Shown: positions 34,285 to 42,856 of the stretch, one piece after another
Layout of the letters: each line of letters begins with the position of its first letter
Numbering within the stretch: the stretch's first letter is position 1
Source of the DNA: Pristimantibacillus sp052113225
Lineage (GTDB): Bacteria; Bacillota; Bacilli; Paenibacillales; Paenibacillaceae
NCBI RefSeq assembly: GCF_052113225.1
Contig: NZ_JBFRCT010000003.1
Coordinates: 310,001 to 374,000 of the forward strand
Length of the DNA stretch: 64,000 bases
Direction: 5' to 3'
Program-made: the position numbers and the translations under genes
Notes under the pieces: model-generated
Seen by the model: the letters and a program-made list of their open reading frames with translations, nothing else
Databases searched by the model: none
Told to the model about the DNA's origin: nothing

Positions 34285-35733
34285 ATGACTTTTCGCACAC
34301 GTATCCTTTCTGCAGCAGGCGGACTATTTTTTCTGACCATTCTGGTCTCATCACTCGCCAATACAATGAGTATCTATGCATCCGTATGGAAGATGCTGAC
34401 TGCACTTGCTGTAACCTTTATTGTTGTTATATTCGTAATCTATTGGGCAACCCAACGGTTGAGCGGGAAAATGTTCCTGATTGTTTTTCTAACGCTTGGA
34501 TTGGCCTGCAGGGTGGGCTGGATCTTATGGAATCCGGCATTACCTGAGTCGGATTTTCTTTTCATGTACAATGCAGCTCAAGAGGCGGCTTCGGGGAATT
34601 TTGCCTATAGCGATTCGCCTTACTATATCAGCTTTCCTTACCAGCATGGGTTTACGATGTATGAGGCTGCTGTTATTCGACTGTTTGGTAATCATCTAAT
34701 TGTGTTAAAGCTGTTCAATGTCTTGTTCAGCATTGGGACGGCAGTCATTCTCTATTTTTCAGCTAAAAAGGTGTTTAATAACGAGAATTACGGTAGAATT
34801 ACTGCACTTATCTATCTTTTTTATATTCCAAATATCATCATGTGCTCGGTATTAACGAACCAGCATATATCGGTGTTTCTGTTTTTGCTGGGATGTCTCT
34901 TGCTGCTGAAAGGCAAGGACTCGTTCATCTATTGGCTGCTTGCAGGGTTAGCAATCGGACTTGGGAATCTCATGCGTCCAATAGGAATTGTCTACTTGGC
35001 AGGGGCTGCCTTATTTGTTTTGCCGATGTTATGGCAGCTATGGCGTGGTTCCGCTAAGAGGCAGGCAGGTGTGATGGCGGGCAAGCTTGCTGGTGTGATT
35101 ATTGTCTATTATTTGGTGCAATTGCTTGCTAGTGCATCACTGATCTCCTCCGGTGTCACCCAGCATTCCTTATTTGAGGGAGAGAAATATTGGAAGTTCA
35201 TGGTTGGTTTAAATGCTGAAACGAACGGCAGTTGGAATAAAGATGATGCGAATTATGTAAACCAGTATCCATATGGGGAAGAGCGCTATCAAGCGGAACT
35301 TATTAAGATAAAAGAGCGTCTGGAAGATAAGTCAGAAGTCGCGGCACTCCTTGGCAGAAAGCTTTCCATCATGTGGGGTTCTTCGGATTCAGCCGCCTAT
35401 TGGAGCTTGCGGGGATTGGACAACTGGGAGTTGGAACAAAAACTGCAACGATGGGAAGGCCCAATGTATGTGTTAATGTGCGCGTCTGGCGTGATCAGTA
35501 TGATTGCTTTATGGCGGTCAGGCAAGGGGGAGAAAGCGCTGTTGTATTTGGGGTTACTGCTTCTCTACATAGGCGCACATTTGTTAGTGGAAAATCAACC
35601 ACGGTATCGGCTGGATTTGATACCGGTGCTCATTTTGTTGCAAAGTTATGGGGCTTATCAGGTATTCAGCTGGTTAAGAACATTTCTGCCTTCTAGTGCT
35701 GGTCGTCGGAGAGAAAGAGAAATTGGGATGTAG
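34285..35733 (+). CDS. membrane glycosyltransferase, GT39/ArnT-like (GT-C fold)
   Basis: 482 residues with about 10-12 membrane helices. The first extracytoplasmic loop holds the acidic motif LPESDFLFMYNAAQEAASGN, the catalytic Asp position of GT-C polyprenyl-phosphate-sugar transferases, followed by PYQHGFTMYEA. It probably moves a sugar from a lipid carrier to a protein or cell-wall glycan. The start ATG 34285 follows GATAGGAG. A secreted protein of unknown function follows 27 nt downstream. Confidence 0.82.
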   Translation: MTFRTRILSAAGGLFFLTILVSSLANTMSIYASVWKMLTALAVTFIVVIFVIYWATQRLSGKMFLIVFLTLGLACRVGWILWNPALPESDFLFMYNAAQEAASGNFAYSDSPYYISFPYQHGFTMYEAAVIRLFGNHLIVLKLFNVLFSIGTAVILYFSAKKVFNNENYGRITALIYLFYIPNIIMCSVLTNQHISVFLFLLGCLLLLKGKDSFIYWLLAGLAIGLGNLMRPIGIVYLAGAALFVLPMLWQLWRGSAKRQAGVMAGKLAGVIIVYYLVQLLASASLISSGVTQHSLFEGEKYWKFMVGLNAETNGSWNKDDANYVNQYPYGEERYQAELIKIKERLEDKSEVAALLGRKLSIMWGSSDSAAYWSLRGLDNWELEQKLQRWEGPMYVLMCASGVISMIALWRSGKGEKALLYLGLLLLYIGAHLLVENQPRYRLDLIPVLILLQSYGAYQVFSWLRTFLPSSAGRRREREIGM

Positions 35734-35760
35734 ATTTGAAACAAAGGAGGAATACTTCCT

Positions 35761-36552
35761 GTGATAAAGCCTATTAGAGTTGTTGTAGCTTGTTGTTTGA
35801 TTGCTACAGTAATGCTGCTTGTTTTACAACGACACGAATATCAAGCATCTGCACCTGCTGTCGCTATAGCGACGGATTCAACAGATAAGCCTTCTGCATC
35901 GGAAAACGACGTACAATGGGTCTATATGTCATGGCCGATTCCTTCTGTATATGTAAGTGATCCCCTTATTGGATCAAGAGATCAGGACCGTATTGTTCAG
36001 CTTTTGAACTGGTTAGATGAAGCAAAGCCAATCGACGGGCAAGGATTAACTTCACCGATGATGGGACGAAGTATGGCTGTTAATGTAGAGTATACGAATC
36101 ATGACATCCTGCAAATCCGGCCAGCGTGGCATTGTACAAGCAAGAGTGATGAGAAAGGCAATACAGAAACTTCATGTACACCGGTAGATCATATGATTTG
36201 GGTCTCTGATCCCGATAAAGGTGACTATTTCGCCGAATCAGAGAAACTCTTTGACTTTGTAAAAGAAGGGTATCTAGAGTGGCTCCCCAATGTGAAGCCT
36301 TATGAAGTACCTGCTGAATTGAAGCAAGGTGATGAATTTACGATTGTTGGGCATGGCGCACGAGTTGATGAGGTGGAGATATCACTATCTCAAGGGGATC
36401 AGATTATTTTGAAGCAGAATGTAGTGGTAAATGAAGGTGAATGGCAAGCGACAGGGAAGATTCCTGAAGACTTGCCTGTGGGTGATTATGATTGGAGAAT
36501 TAATAATGGTGAGACTAGGTACGGTGTGGGTGTTCATGTTTTAAATAAATAA
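35761..36552 (+). CDS. hypothetical secreted or membrane-anchored protein
   Basis: 263 residues, GTG start with AAAGGAGGAAT upstream. An N-terminal membrane anchor or signal (RVVVACCLIATVMLLVL) is followed by a hydrophilic domain of unknown fold with two Cys (WHCTSKSDEKGNTETSCTP) that could form a disulfide. The C-terminal 80 residues look like an Ig-like beta domain (GDEFTIVGHGARVDEVEISL, GEWQATGKIPEDLPVGDYDW). It follows the glycosyltransferase closely and is probably co-transcribed. Function not recognised. Confidence 0.7.
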   Translation: MIKPIRVVVACCLIATVMLLVLQRHEYQASAPAVAIATDSTDKPSASENDVQWVYMSWPIPSVYVSDPLIGSRDQDRIVQLLNWLDEAKPIDGQGLTSPMMGRSMAVNVEYTNHDILQIRPAWHCTSKSDEKGNTETSCTPVDHMIWVSDPDKGDYFAESEKLFDFVKEGYLEWLPNVKPYEVPAELKQGDEFTIVGHGARVDEVEISLSQGDQIILKQNVVVNEGEWQATGKIPEDLPVGDYDWRINNGETRYGVGVHVLNK

Positions 36553-36708
36553 ATTGTTTTGAAGAGGCTTCTTTCTACTTAATATTAAGGTACAGTGTCT
36601 TATAGGAGTATGGAGGGGAGATGAAAAACATGGAGTACAACCGCGGGATTCAACCATAACAGGTGGTTGTTTAGGACAGCCACCATTTCATTTGATGAGG
36701 GTGTAAAT

Positions 36709-37131
36709 ATGACAAAAAACAAATATGAAATCATTGAGCGTTTCCCTACTGTACTCGAACACAAGACATTATGGGAAGCTGTCGGGTGGGGAAACATTAA
36801 TATAGAAATGTCTAAGCAATCAATTGAGAATTCTCTCTACGGCGTCGTTGTCGTATGCAAAGAAGAGGTTGTCGGCATGGGACGGATTGTTGGCGACGGG
36901 GCAATGTACTTCTATATCCAGGACGTAGCGATTTCGCCTGAGCATCAGAAGAATGGTCTAGGAAAGCTCATTGTAGAACGTTTACTGGATTATATAAAGG
37001 AACGCAGCCATAAGGATGGGCTTGCCTTTGTTGGATTATTTGCTTCTCATGGCAATGATAAGTTTTATGAGCAGTTTGGATTCAAGGATCATTCCCCGGG
37101 GATGACGGGGATGTTTACGGTGTTTGAATAG
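36709..37131 (+). CDS. GNAT family N-acetyltransferase
   Basis: 140 residues from ATG 36709, with GATGAGGGTG upstream. Typical single GNAT domain: VVVCKEEVVGMGRIVGDG, FYIQDVAISPEHQKNGLGKL (the acetyl-CoA motif as QKNGLG), and the C-terminal HGNDKFYEQFGFKDHSPGM. Resembles small YitI/Aac-like acetyltransferases; acceptor unknown. Followed by a short hairpin. Confidence 0.9.
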   Translation: MTKNKYEIIERFPTVLEHKTLWEAVGWGNINIEMSKQSIENSLYGVVVVCKEEVVGMGRIVGDGAMYFYIQDVAISPEHQKNGLGKLIVERLLDYIKERSHKDGLAFVGLFASHGNDKFYEQFGFKDHSPGMTGMFTVFE

Positions 37132-37142
37132 CTATGTAAATG

Positions 37143-37172
37143 AAAGATGGCTCTTAAAGGGTCATCTTTTTG
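37143..37172 (+). terminator. short terminator hairpin
   Basis: Stem AAAGATGGCTC-like (AAAGATG / CATCTTT with inner pairs) followed by TTTG, 12 nt after the GNAT gene. Confidence 0.65.
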
Positions 37173-37221
37173 TATAATATACAAATAAAGGATATGGCTT
37201 ACTTCAATCTTCGGAGGTAGA

Positions 37222-37629
37222 ATGGACTATTTCAATGAAGAGGTAGAGACAGAAATACGAAGAACAAAGAAAAAAGTATTAATATTTTTTGTTTCAATTG
37301 CCGTTCTTATTATTGGTGTGATTGGATACGGTGTTAATTTGGCCTTTTTCCAAAAGGATAGACTTCCAACAGGAAAGTTCATCACACAATCCGGTTCTCC
37401 AGATGGCCGGTATACGATTAAAGCCTATGTAACGAACGGTGGAGCTACAACAGATTTTGCCGTAAGAGCCGAATTGATTACAAACACAAGTTCCAAGCGA
37501 GCGAAAAATATCTACTGGAACTACCATGAACAAAATGCAAACATTAAGTGGATAGATGATGACACGGTTGAAATTAATAGACATGTCTTGAATTTACCAC
37601 ATGACAAATTTGATTTTAGAAATCAATAG
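37222..37629 (+). CDS. DUF5412-like membrane-anchored protein
   Basis: 135 residues. One membrane helix (VLIFFVSIAVLIIGVIGYGV, about residues 20-40) with a short cytoplasmic N-terminus, then an extracytoplasmic domain resembling DUF5412 (SGSPDGRYTIKAYVTNGGAT, RAKNIYWNYHEQNANIKWID, DTVEINRHVLNLPHDKFDF). SD GGAGGT precedes the ATG by 7 nt. Function unknown; homologues in Bacilli are similarly small. Confidence 0.75.
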   Translation: MDYFNEEVETEIRRTKKKVLIFFVSIAVLIIGVIGYGVNLAFFQKDRLPTGKFITQSGSPDGRYTIKAYVTNGGATTDFAVRAELITNTSSKRAKNIYWNYHEQNANIKWIDDDTVEINRHVLNLPHDKFDFRNQ

Positions 37630-37702
37630 TTTATTTTAATAGATAGGAAGCAGGGGGACAAATAGAATCCCAAATGTAATAAAAGAAGAGAAGGATGGTA
37701 GG

Positions 37703-37795
37703 ATGACATCTTCTATATTATATAATGGAGAATTAATCGATGGTAATAAGATTAAATTGATCAAATTTAATTATGGGCAATCATTCAAAAAATGA
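37703..37795 (+). CDS. possible 30-residue small protein
   Basis: ATG 37703 to TGA 37795 encodes MTSSILYNGELIDG and a Lys/Asn-rich tail. A purine-rich stretch (GAAGGATGGTAGG) lies just upstream. Too short to identify; it may be the start of a decayed gene, since the AT-rich region continues without a frame. Confidence 0.2.
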   Translation: MTSSILYNGELIDGNKIKLIKFNYGQSFKK

Positions 37796-37867
37796 TTTTA
37801 TAGCGAAGTAATAAATAGGAGCTCATGCAACACTTGCGGGAACCGCCGTAGACGATACTTCAAAACC

Positions 37868-37903
37868 AAAAAACCGGCCGTCCCCCTGAACGACCGGTTT
37901 CCT
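37868..37903 (-). terminator. terminator of yhbH
   Basis: On the minus strand: AAACCGGTCG / CGGCCGGTTT stem with a GGGGGA-containing loop, followed by TTTTGG, directly after the yhbH stop. Confidence 0.85.
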
Positions 37904-37904
37904 T

Positions 37905-39071
37905 TTACCCCACAACGCCTTCCCGTTTGCGGAAGAACGACTTGAGGGCGTTGTACACTTCGCCTTTTTCGCGAATGACGTAGTACATGAAATGGTTCAT
38001 ATTAATATGCTTGTATGCGGACATGAGGGTACTGGAACGGTTGTACTGGTTTACTTCGCCGTAGCCGAACAGGTTGGAGCGCTTGAGCAACTCGCCGATC
38101 AGCTTGACGCAGCGTTCGTTGTCGCTGGTCAGATTGTCGCCGTCGGAGAAATGGAATGGGTAGATGTTGTACATACTTGGCGAGAAACGACTATCGATAA
38201 TCTCGAGCGCTTTGATGTAGGCGGATGAGCAGATCGTGCCGCCGCTTTCGCCGCGGGTGAAGAATTCTTCCTCGGTGACTTCCTTCGCTTCGGTATGATG
38301 GGCGATGAATACGATTTCGACCTTTTCGTATTGATGCCGCAGGAAGCGGGTCATCCAGAAGAAGAAGGAACGAGCTACATACTTCTCGAAGGAGCCCATG
38401 GATCCCGACGTATCCATCATCGCGAGGATAACGGCATTCGACTGAGGACGGACGATTTCTTCCCAAGTTTTGTAGCGCAGGTCATCCGGCGAGATACCGT
38501 GGATACCTGGCGTGCCGGATGTGGCGTTACGCCGCAGGTTTTCCATGATTGTCCGTTTCTTGTCGATGTTCGACATGATGCCTTTTTTCCGGATATCGTT
38601 GAACCGTATTTCCTTGGTCTCAAGCTGGTCCTTATCCTTCTGGCGAAGGAACGGCAGCTCCAGCTCTTCGAACAGCATCGTTTCGAGCTCCGCTAAACTA
38701 ATCTCAGCTTCGATAACATCCTCGCCGGGCTGATCGCCTGCGCCCTCGCCTTTCCCCGGACCTTTGGCCGCCTGCGGATCAACGCCTAATACGTCACCGA
38801 CTTGGCTGTCGCCGTCTCCTTGACCTACATGTTTATTTTTATTGTAGTTATACACAAATCGGAATTCGTCAAGGCTCCGAATCGGCACTTTGATTACTTG
38901 CTTGCCGTCAGACATGACAATGCTTTCTTCGGACACGAGGTCAGGTAAGTTTTGCTTAATAGCTTCCCGGACCTTTTGTTGGTGCCTGGCTTGATCCTGG
39001 TAGCCTTTGCGATGCAGCGACCAATCCTCCTGAGATACAACAAATAGTCTTTTATCTTCTGCTGAACCCAT
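37905..39071 (-). CDS. yhbH: sporulation protein YhbH (UPF0229)
   Basis: 388 residues, same length class as B. subtilis YhbH (UPF0229/DUF444). Signatures are FVVSQEDWSLHRKGYQDQARH, the GDGDSQVG / GPGKGEGAGDQPG glycine-rich linker, and a von Willebrand A-type domain with a MIDAS-like DTSGSMGSFEKY. In Bacillus the gene is expressed in the mother cell during sporulation; homologues in other bacteria sit next to PrkA kinase. ATG 39071 with GGAGGTG upstream. No prkA or spoVR lies next to it here. Confidence 0.92.
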   Translation of the reverse strand: MGSAEDKRLFVVSQEDWSLHRKGYQDQARHQQKVREAIKQNLPDLVSEESIVMSDGKQVIKVPIRSLDEFRFVYNYNKNKHVGQGDGDSQVGDVLGVDPQAAKGPGKGEGAGDQPGEDVIEAEISLAELETMLFEELELPFLRQKDKDQLETKEIRFNDIRKKGIMSNIDKKRTIMENLRRNATSGTPGIHGISPDDLRYKTWEEIVRPQSNAVILAMMDTSGSMGSFEKYVARSFFFWMTRFLRHQYEKVEIVFIAHHTEAKEVTEEEFFTRGESGGTICSSAYIKALEIIDSRFSPSMYNIYPFHFSDGDNLTSDNERCVKLIGELLKRSNLFGYGEVNQYNRSSTLMSAYKHINMNHFMYYVIREKGEVYNALKSFFRKREGVVG

Positions 39072-39271
39072 TTCGGAGCACCTCCTTGCACAGTTTTTTT
39101 GGGTTTGTTATTCAATATATTCAAGTCCTCCCCGGATATGTGAAGCAAAAGTTGCCCGATTCTAGCAAACTTCCAAATAATCCGCCAAAATCTAACATGG
39201 ACATCCTGTTTATAATGGAGAGAAATCGGCTCGCTTTATCGGTTATAATGTACTTTACATATGTAAGTGCA

Positions 39272-39325
39272 GTGCTTACGAAGCAAGCATTGTCACAAAA
39301 AGCATGTAACAATGCTTTTAGGAGG
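39272..39325 (+). repeat. two-hairpin leader element, locus D (single copy)
   Basis: TGCTT-ACG-AAGCA small hairpin, then AGCATTGT (39287-39294) paired with ACAATGCT (39309-39316), then TTTAGGAGG, the SD of the response regulator gene. Same layout as the tandem arrays at 24381, 46020 and 59131, but the long stem has a different sequence on both sides, so pairing is kept. Confidence 0.75.
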
Positions 39326-39333
39326 TAATAAAT

Positions 39334-40902
39334 ATGTCAAATTACTGCAAGCTGCTGATCGTCGATGACGAAGCCTTAATCCGGCAAGGGATCAAGCACT
39401 ACATGAATTGGGAACAGGAAGGCTTCCATATCGTTGGCGAAGCTTCGAATGGCAAAGAAGCGCTTGAGCTTATCGCAGAGCTGCAGCCGCATATTGTGCT
39501 GACGGATCTTGTTATGCCAATCATGGACGGCGAAGAGCTGACCCGGCAAATTAAGCTGCAATACCCGGATATTGAGGTTATTGTCCTTAGCAGCTTTGGA
39601 GATTTCGATTACGTACGTTCTACCTTTCAAAGCGGCGTACGAGACTATATATTAAAACCCAAGCTCGACACCGGTCATTTGCTGAGTGTATTAAAGTCGG
39701 CAGCCGAGAAGATTCCTTCTTTACAAGGGGATGTGCAGGTTGTTGATCAAGGGCCATCCATCGACTCCATTTTAGACAAGCTGTTGTCCGGTTACGAGAT
39801 TGATGATCAAGAGGCCAAAGATGAACTTGCTGGCGAGTTTCCTCATAGTGCCTTCTGCCTGCTTGGTATTGACCTTCGAGGGCGGACCATGACTAAAGAG
39901 CAGGTGAATGCGATCCGGCTTACGATGCAGGAAGAGTTGGACAAGCAGGCTCAATATGCCGAACAGCTGGTGTACCGTGTTCTGAAGGCAGAAGCGCCGA
40001 TGATTATGCTGCTCCTCAATTTGGACTATACGATGCTGAGCCTGCTGCCCTACTGGGCGAGAACGATGGCAAGCTCGATTGATCAATTGAAGCTGGATAC
40101 GGCAGTCGTAGTCAGCGAGCCTTTCTCAGCTATTACTGGACTAGAGCAAGCGTACAAGACTAATCTGCTGAAAATGATGGACTACGCTTTTTATTTTCCG
40201 GACAAGCATCTGCTATTGTTTAATGAGTTTCCTGAATCCACGCAAGCAGCTGAGCCCTTTAACTTGAATAATTTCACGGAATCGTTCAAGCGGGAACGTT
40301 TTGACACCGCCTTTGACTATTTGCGTGATCATCTGGACGTATTTAAGACCAACTACACGACGGATGTATTCGAATATAAGTCGTTCTTAAGTAATGTCAT
40401 CTTTAATATCACCGTGCTGCTGGGTAATATGAACTACAGCACACAACAACTCGAGACGAAGAAATACTACTATTTCAAAGCGATCGAAGAGTCCCGCAAT
40501 GCAGGTGCTGCAGCGGAGCTGCTTAATGAATTTATCGAAGAGGCTAAACTGTGTATCGCCGAGAAAACCGAACAATCCGGCAATGCCAATATGAAGCGTC
40601 TGCTCGATTATATTCATGAACATTACGCGGAATCGCTTAATTTAACAGAGATGGCAAAACATTTTCATTTTAACCCTTCCTACTTGTCGAGCTACTTCTC
40701 TACTCATCATAATGAAGGCTTTGTAGATTATTTGCATCGGGTGAGATTAGAGAAGGCGTCTGAACTGCTGCGCGGTGGTGAAGCCTTAATTTCGGAGATT
40801 AGCGGGATGGTAGGTTATTCGGATCATAGTTATTTCTGTAAAGTATTCAAAAAGCATACCGGCTTATCGCCTAGCCGCTACCGGCAACAAAACATGAGAT
40901 GA
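39334..40902 (+). CDS. YesN-type response regulator (receiver plus AraC HTH)
   Basis: 522 residues. The receiver domain (about 3-125) has LLIVDDEALIRQGIK, the phosphorylated Asp in HIVLTDLVMPIMDGEEL, SSFGDF and YILKPK. A long central helical region follows (about 130-410), then an AraC-type DNA-binding domain (about 415-520) with SLNLTEMAKHFHFNPSYLSS and ISEISGMVGYSDHSYFCKVF. It pairs with the sensor kinase that follows four bases later and should activate the sugar ABC/beta-galactosidase genes downstream. A leader hairpin element lies on its SD. Confidence 0.93.
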   Translation: MSNYCKLLIVDDEALIRQGIKHYMNWEQEGFHIVGEASNGKEALELIAELQPHIVLTDLVMPIMDGEELTRQIKLQYPDIEVIVLSSFGDFDYVRSTFQSGVRDYILKPKLDTGHLLSVLKSAAEKIPSLQGDVQVVDQGPSIDSILDKLLSGYEIDDQEAKDELAGEFPHSAFCLLGIDLRGRTMTKEQVNAIRLTMQEELDKQAQYAEQLVYRVLKAEAPMIMLLLNLDYTMLSLLPYWARTMASSIDQLKLDTAVVVSEPFSAITGLEQAYKTNLLKMMDYAFYFPDKHLLLFNEFPESTQAAEPFNLNNFTESFKRERFDTAFDYLRDHLDVFKTNYTTDVFEYKSFLSNVIFNITVLLGNMNYSTQQLETKKYYYFKAIEESRNAGAAAELLNEFIEEAKLCIAEKTEQSGNANMKRLLDYIHEHYAESLNLTEMAKHFHFNPSYLSSYFSTHHNEGFVDYLHRVRLEKASELLRGGEALISEISGMVGYSDHSYFCKVFKKHTGLSPSRYRQQNMR

Positions 40903-40906
40903 GTGA

Positions 40907-42697
40907 GTGAGAGCTGTGAGGAATGTACTAGATCGGTTGAAATATAACGGGTTATTCGTCAAGATGTTCATTATTATGGTCGTCAGCATTGTGGCGGTTT
41001 CCATTACAACGACATGGATGACGATTAATATTTCCGGGCGCGTCTTTATGGAGACGTTCAGTATTACGAATTCAAAGATTACAACACAAATAAGAAGCGG
41101 CATGGATTCGTTTAATTATTCCATCGTCCTTACCTCGAACAAAATCGCGCAAAGCGGTGTAATCAAACAGTTTCTTACCGAGGGGAGCGGCGATTCCAGC
41201 TCGATGGCGTCTAGTTATTTTCAAATGGGGCAGCAAATGAATCGGATCCGTTCGAGTGTCGATGCCTACGATATTGGGATTACGGTAACCGGCGTGAATG
41301 GCCGGAGATATTCGACGGACCGTTCTTATTGGCCGGTTCCTGACGATGCGCTGGGTAACCATCCGATTACGAAGCGTGCTCTAGCTGAGCCGCGTAAGCT
41401 GATGTATTCCTATGATGATGCGGAGACATCAGGTATTCCCGGCATTGATCCTACCATAATAGCCTCCAAGGCACTCGTGGACCGAAGCGGAGTTGTTTAT
41501 GGGATGATGTATTTTGCCGTGCGTGAACCTTATTTTGCTCGATTCTATGACAGCAATACGAGTCTGGGGAATGACGTCGCTATTCTCGATAAGCGGGGAA
41601 CGATTGTGTCTTCTAATCGAAATGATTGGCTGGGCCAACGTTCGCCGGAACTTCTCCATGACGCGGAGGCGATTGAGGAGAACAATCTGGATTACAAGAA
41701 CGCTAATATTATGGGCAAGGATCATCTTCTCTTGTCGGAACAGATTGTTGGATTAGATTTGTACATGGTGAATGTGATTGATAAAAAAGAAGTGCTTGGC
41801 CAATTGACCGACACGAAGCAAATTGCCCTTGTTGTAATGGCAATTGTTATTGTTGCGGTCATTATTGTTTTCCTCATCTCCAGAAGAATGACCAAATCGC
41901 TCACAAGACTTGTGAAGCAGATTTCAACGATCTCGAAATACGAATTTGACCGCCATGTAAAGGTGGATGGCAGTTATGAGACGAGGCAGCTTGGCCTTGC
42001 TTTCAACGCGATGATGGATGAGCTGAATGATTATGTTGGCAAGCTCGTCGAGACGCAGAAGCAGCAGCGTAATGCGGAGCTGGAAGCCCTCCAGCAGCAG
42101 ATTAATCCCCATTTTCTATATAATACGCTTGCTTCAGTTAAATTCATGGTGCAGCAAGGGAATAAAGAGAAGGCGGCAGAAACGATTAACGCCCTCATTT
42201 CTCTTCTTCAGAATGCCATCGGCAATGTGAGCGAAATGATTACCGTCCAGCAGGAGCTGGATAATATGAAGAACTACGTATTCATTAATCAAGTTCGTTA
42301 TGGAGAGCGGATCAGGGTGAGCTATTTCATTGCGCCGGATTGCCTGGACTATCGAATTCCGAAGCTGATGATTCAGCCTTTTATCGAGAACGCGTTCTTC
42401 CATGCCTTTAATGAGAAATCAGAAGGCTATATTTACATTATGGTTGCTCAAGAGGGCTCGTCGCTTGTCTGTGAGGTTGTCGATAATGGTGACGGTATGA
42501 ATATTAATGGTGGCATTCCGAAGCAGGTAAGCAAGCGTCAGTTGTTCAGCGGAATTGGTGTCCGCAATGTAAACGATCGTATTAAATTGTTATTTGGGGA
42601 AGAATACGGCTTAACGATTACAAGTGAAATTCGGGAAGGTACTCGTGTAAAAATCAGGATTCCGCTGTTGAAACCTAATAATGGTCCTAATTTCTAA
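40907..42697 (+). CDS. YesM-type sensor histidine kinase
   Basis: 596 residues. An N-terminal membrane helix, an extracellular sensor region (about 40-300, Cache-like), a second helix (IALVVMAIVIVAVIIVFLI), HAMP, then His_kinase domain with the phospho-His in QQINPHFLYNTLASVKFM and a HATPase with MIQPFIENAFFHAF and VDNGDGMN. The start is GTG 40907 or GTG 40916; the SD is weak, as expected for coupling to the response regulator (4-nt gap). It probably senses an extracellular saccharide released from galactan, judging by the downstream genes. Confidence 0.92.
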   Translation: MRAVRNVLDRLKYNGLFVKMFIIMVVSIVAVSITTTWMTINISGRVFMETFSITNSKITTQIRSGMDSFNYSIVLTSNKIAQSGVIKQFLTEGSGDSSSMASSYFQMGQQMNRIRSSVDAYDIGITVTGVNGRRYSTDRSYWPVPDDALGNHPITKRALAEPRKLMYSYDDAETSGIPGIDPTIIASKALVDRSGVVYGMMYFAVREPYFARFYDSNTSLGNDVAILDKRGTIVSSNRNDWLGQRSPELLHDAEAIEENNLDYKNANIMGKDHLLLSEQIVGLDLYMVNVIDKKEVLGQLTDTKQIALVVMAIVIVAVIIVFLISRRMTKSLTRLVKQISTISKYEFDRHVKVDGSYETRQLGLAFNAMMDELNDYVGKLVETQKQQRNAELEALQQQINPHFLYNTLASVKFMVQQGNKEKAAETINALISLLQNAIGNVSEMITVQQELDNMKNYVFINQVRYGERIRVSYFIAPDCLDYRIPKLMIQPFIENAFFHAFNEKSEGYIYIMVAQEGSSLVCEVVDNGDGMNINGGIPKQVSKRQLFSGIGVRNVNDRIKLLFGEEYGLTITSEIREGTRVKIRIPLLKPNNGPNF

Positions 42698-42815
42698 AGA
42701 TTGTCCTAGTACGAATAGACCACTTCTGGGCAACTCATAATAATATGACAATTCGTTGTAAAGATCGTTCTAACGAGGGGAATAGGGGTAGTGCTATCAT
42801 TAAACTCGTAAGACA

Positions 42816-42829
42816 GAAAACGCTTACAA
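42816..42829 (+). promoter_or_regulatory. possible cre (CcpA) site
   Basis: GAAAACGCTTACAA matches most of the cre consensus (TGWAANCGNTNWCA) and lies 28 nt upstream of the solute-binding protein start, as in many Bacilli sugar operons. Could alternatively be bound by the AraC-type regulator. Confidence 0.45.
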
Positions 42830-42856
42830 CAAACATACAGATACGGAGGTCTTGAA

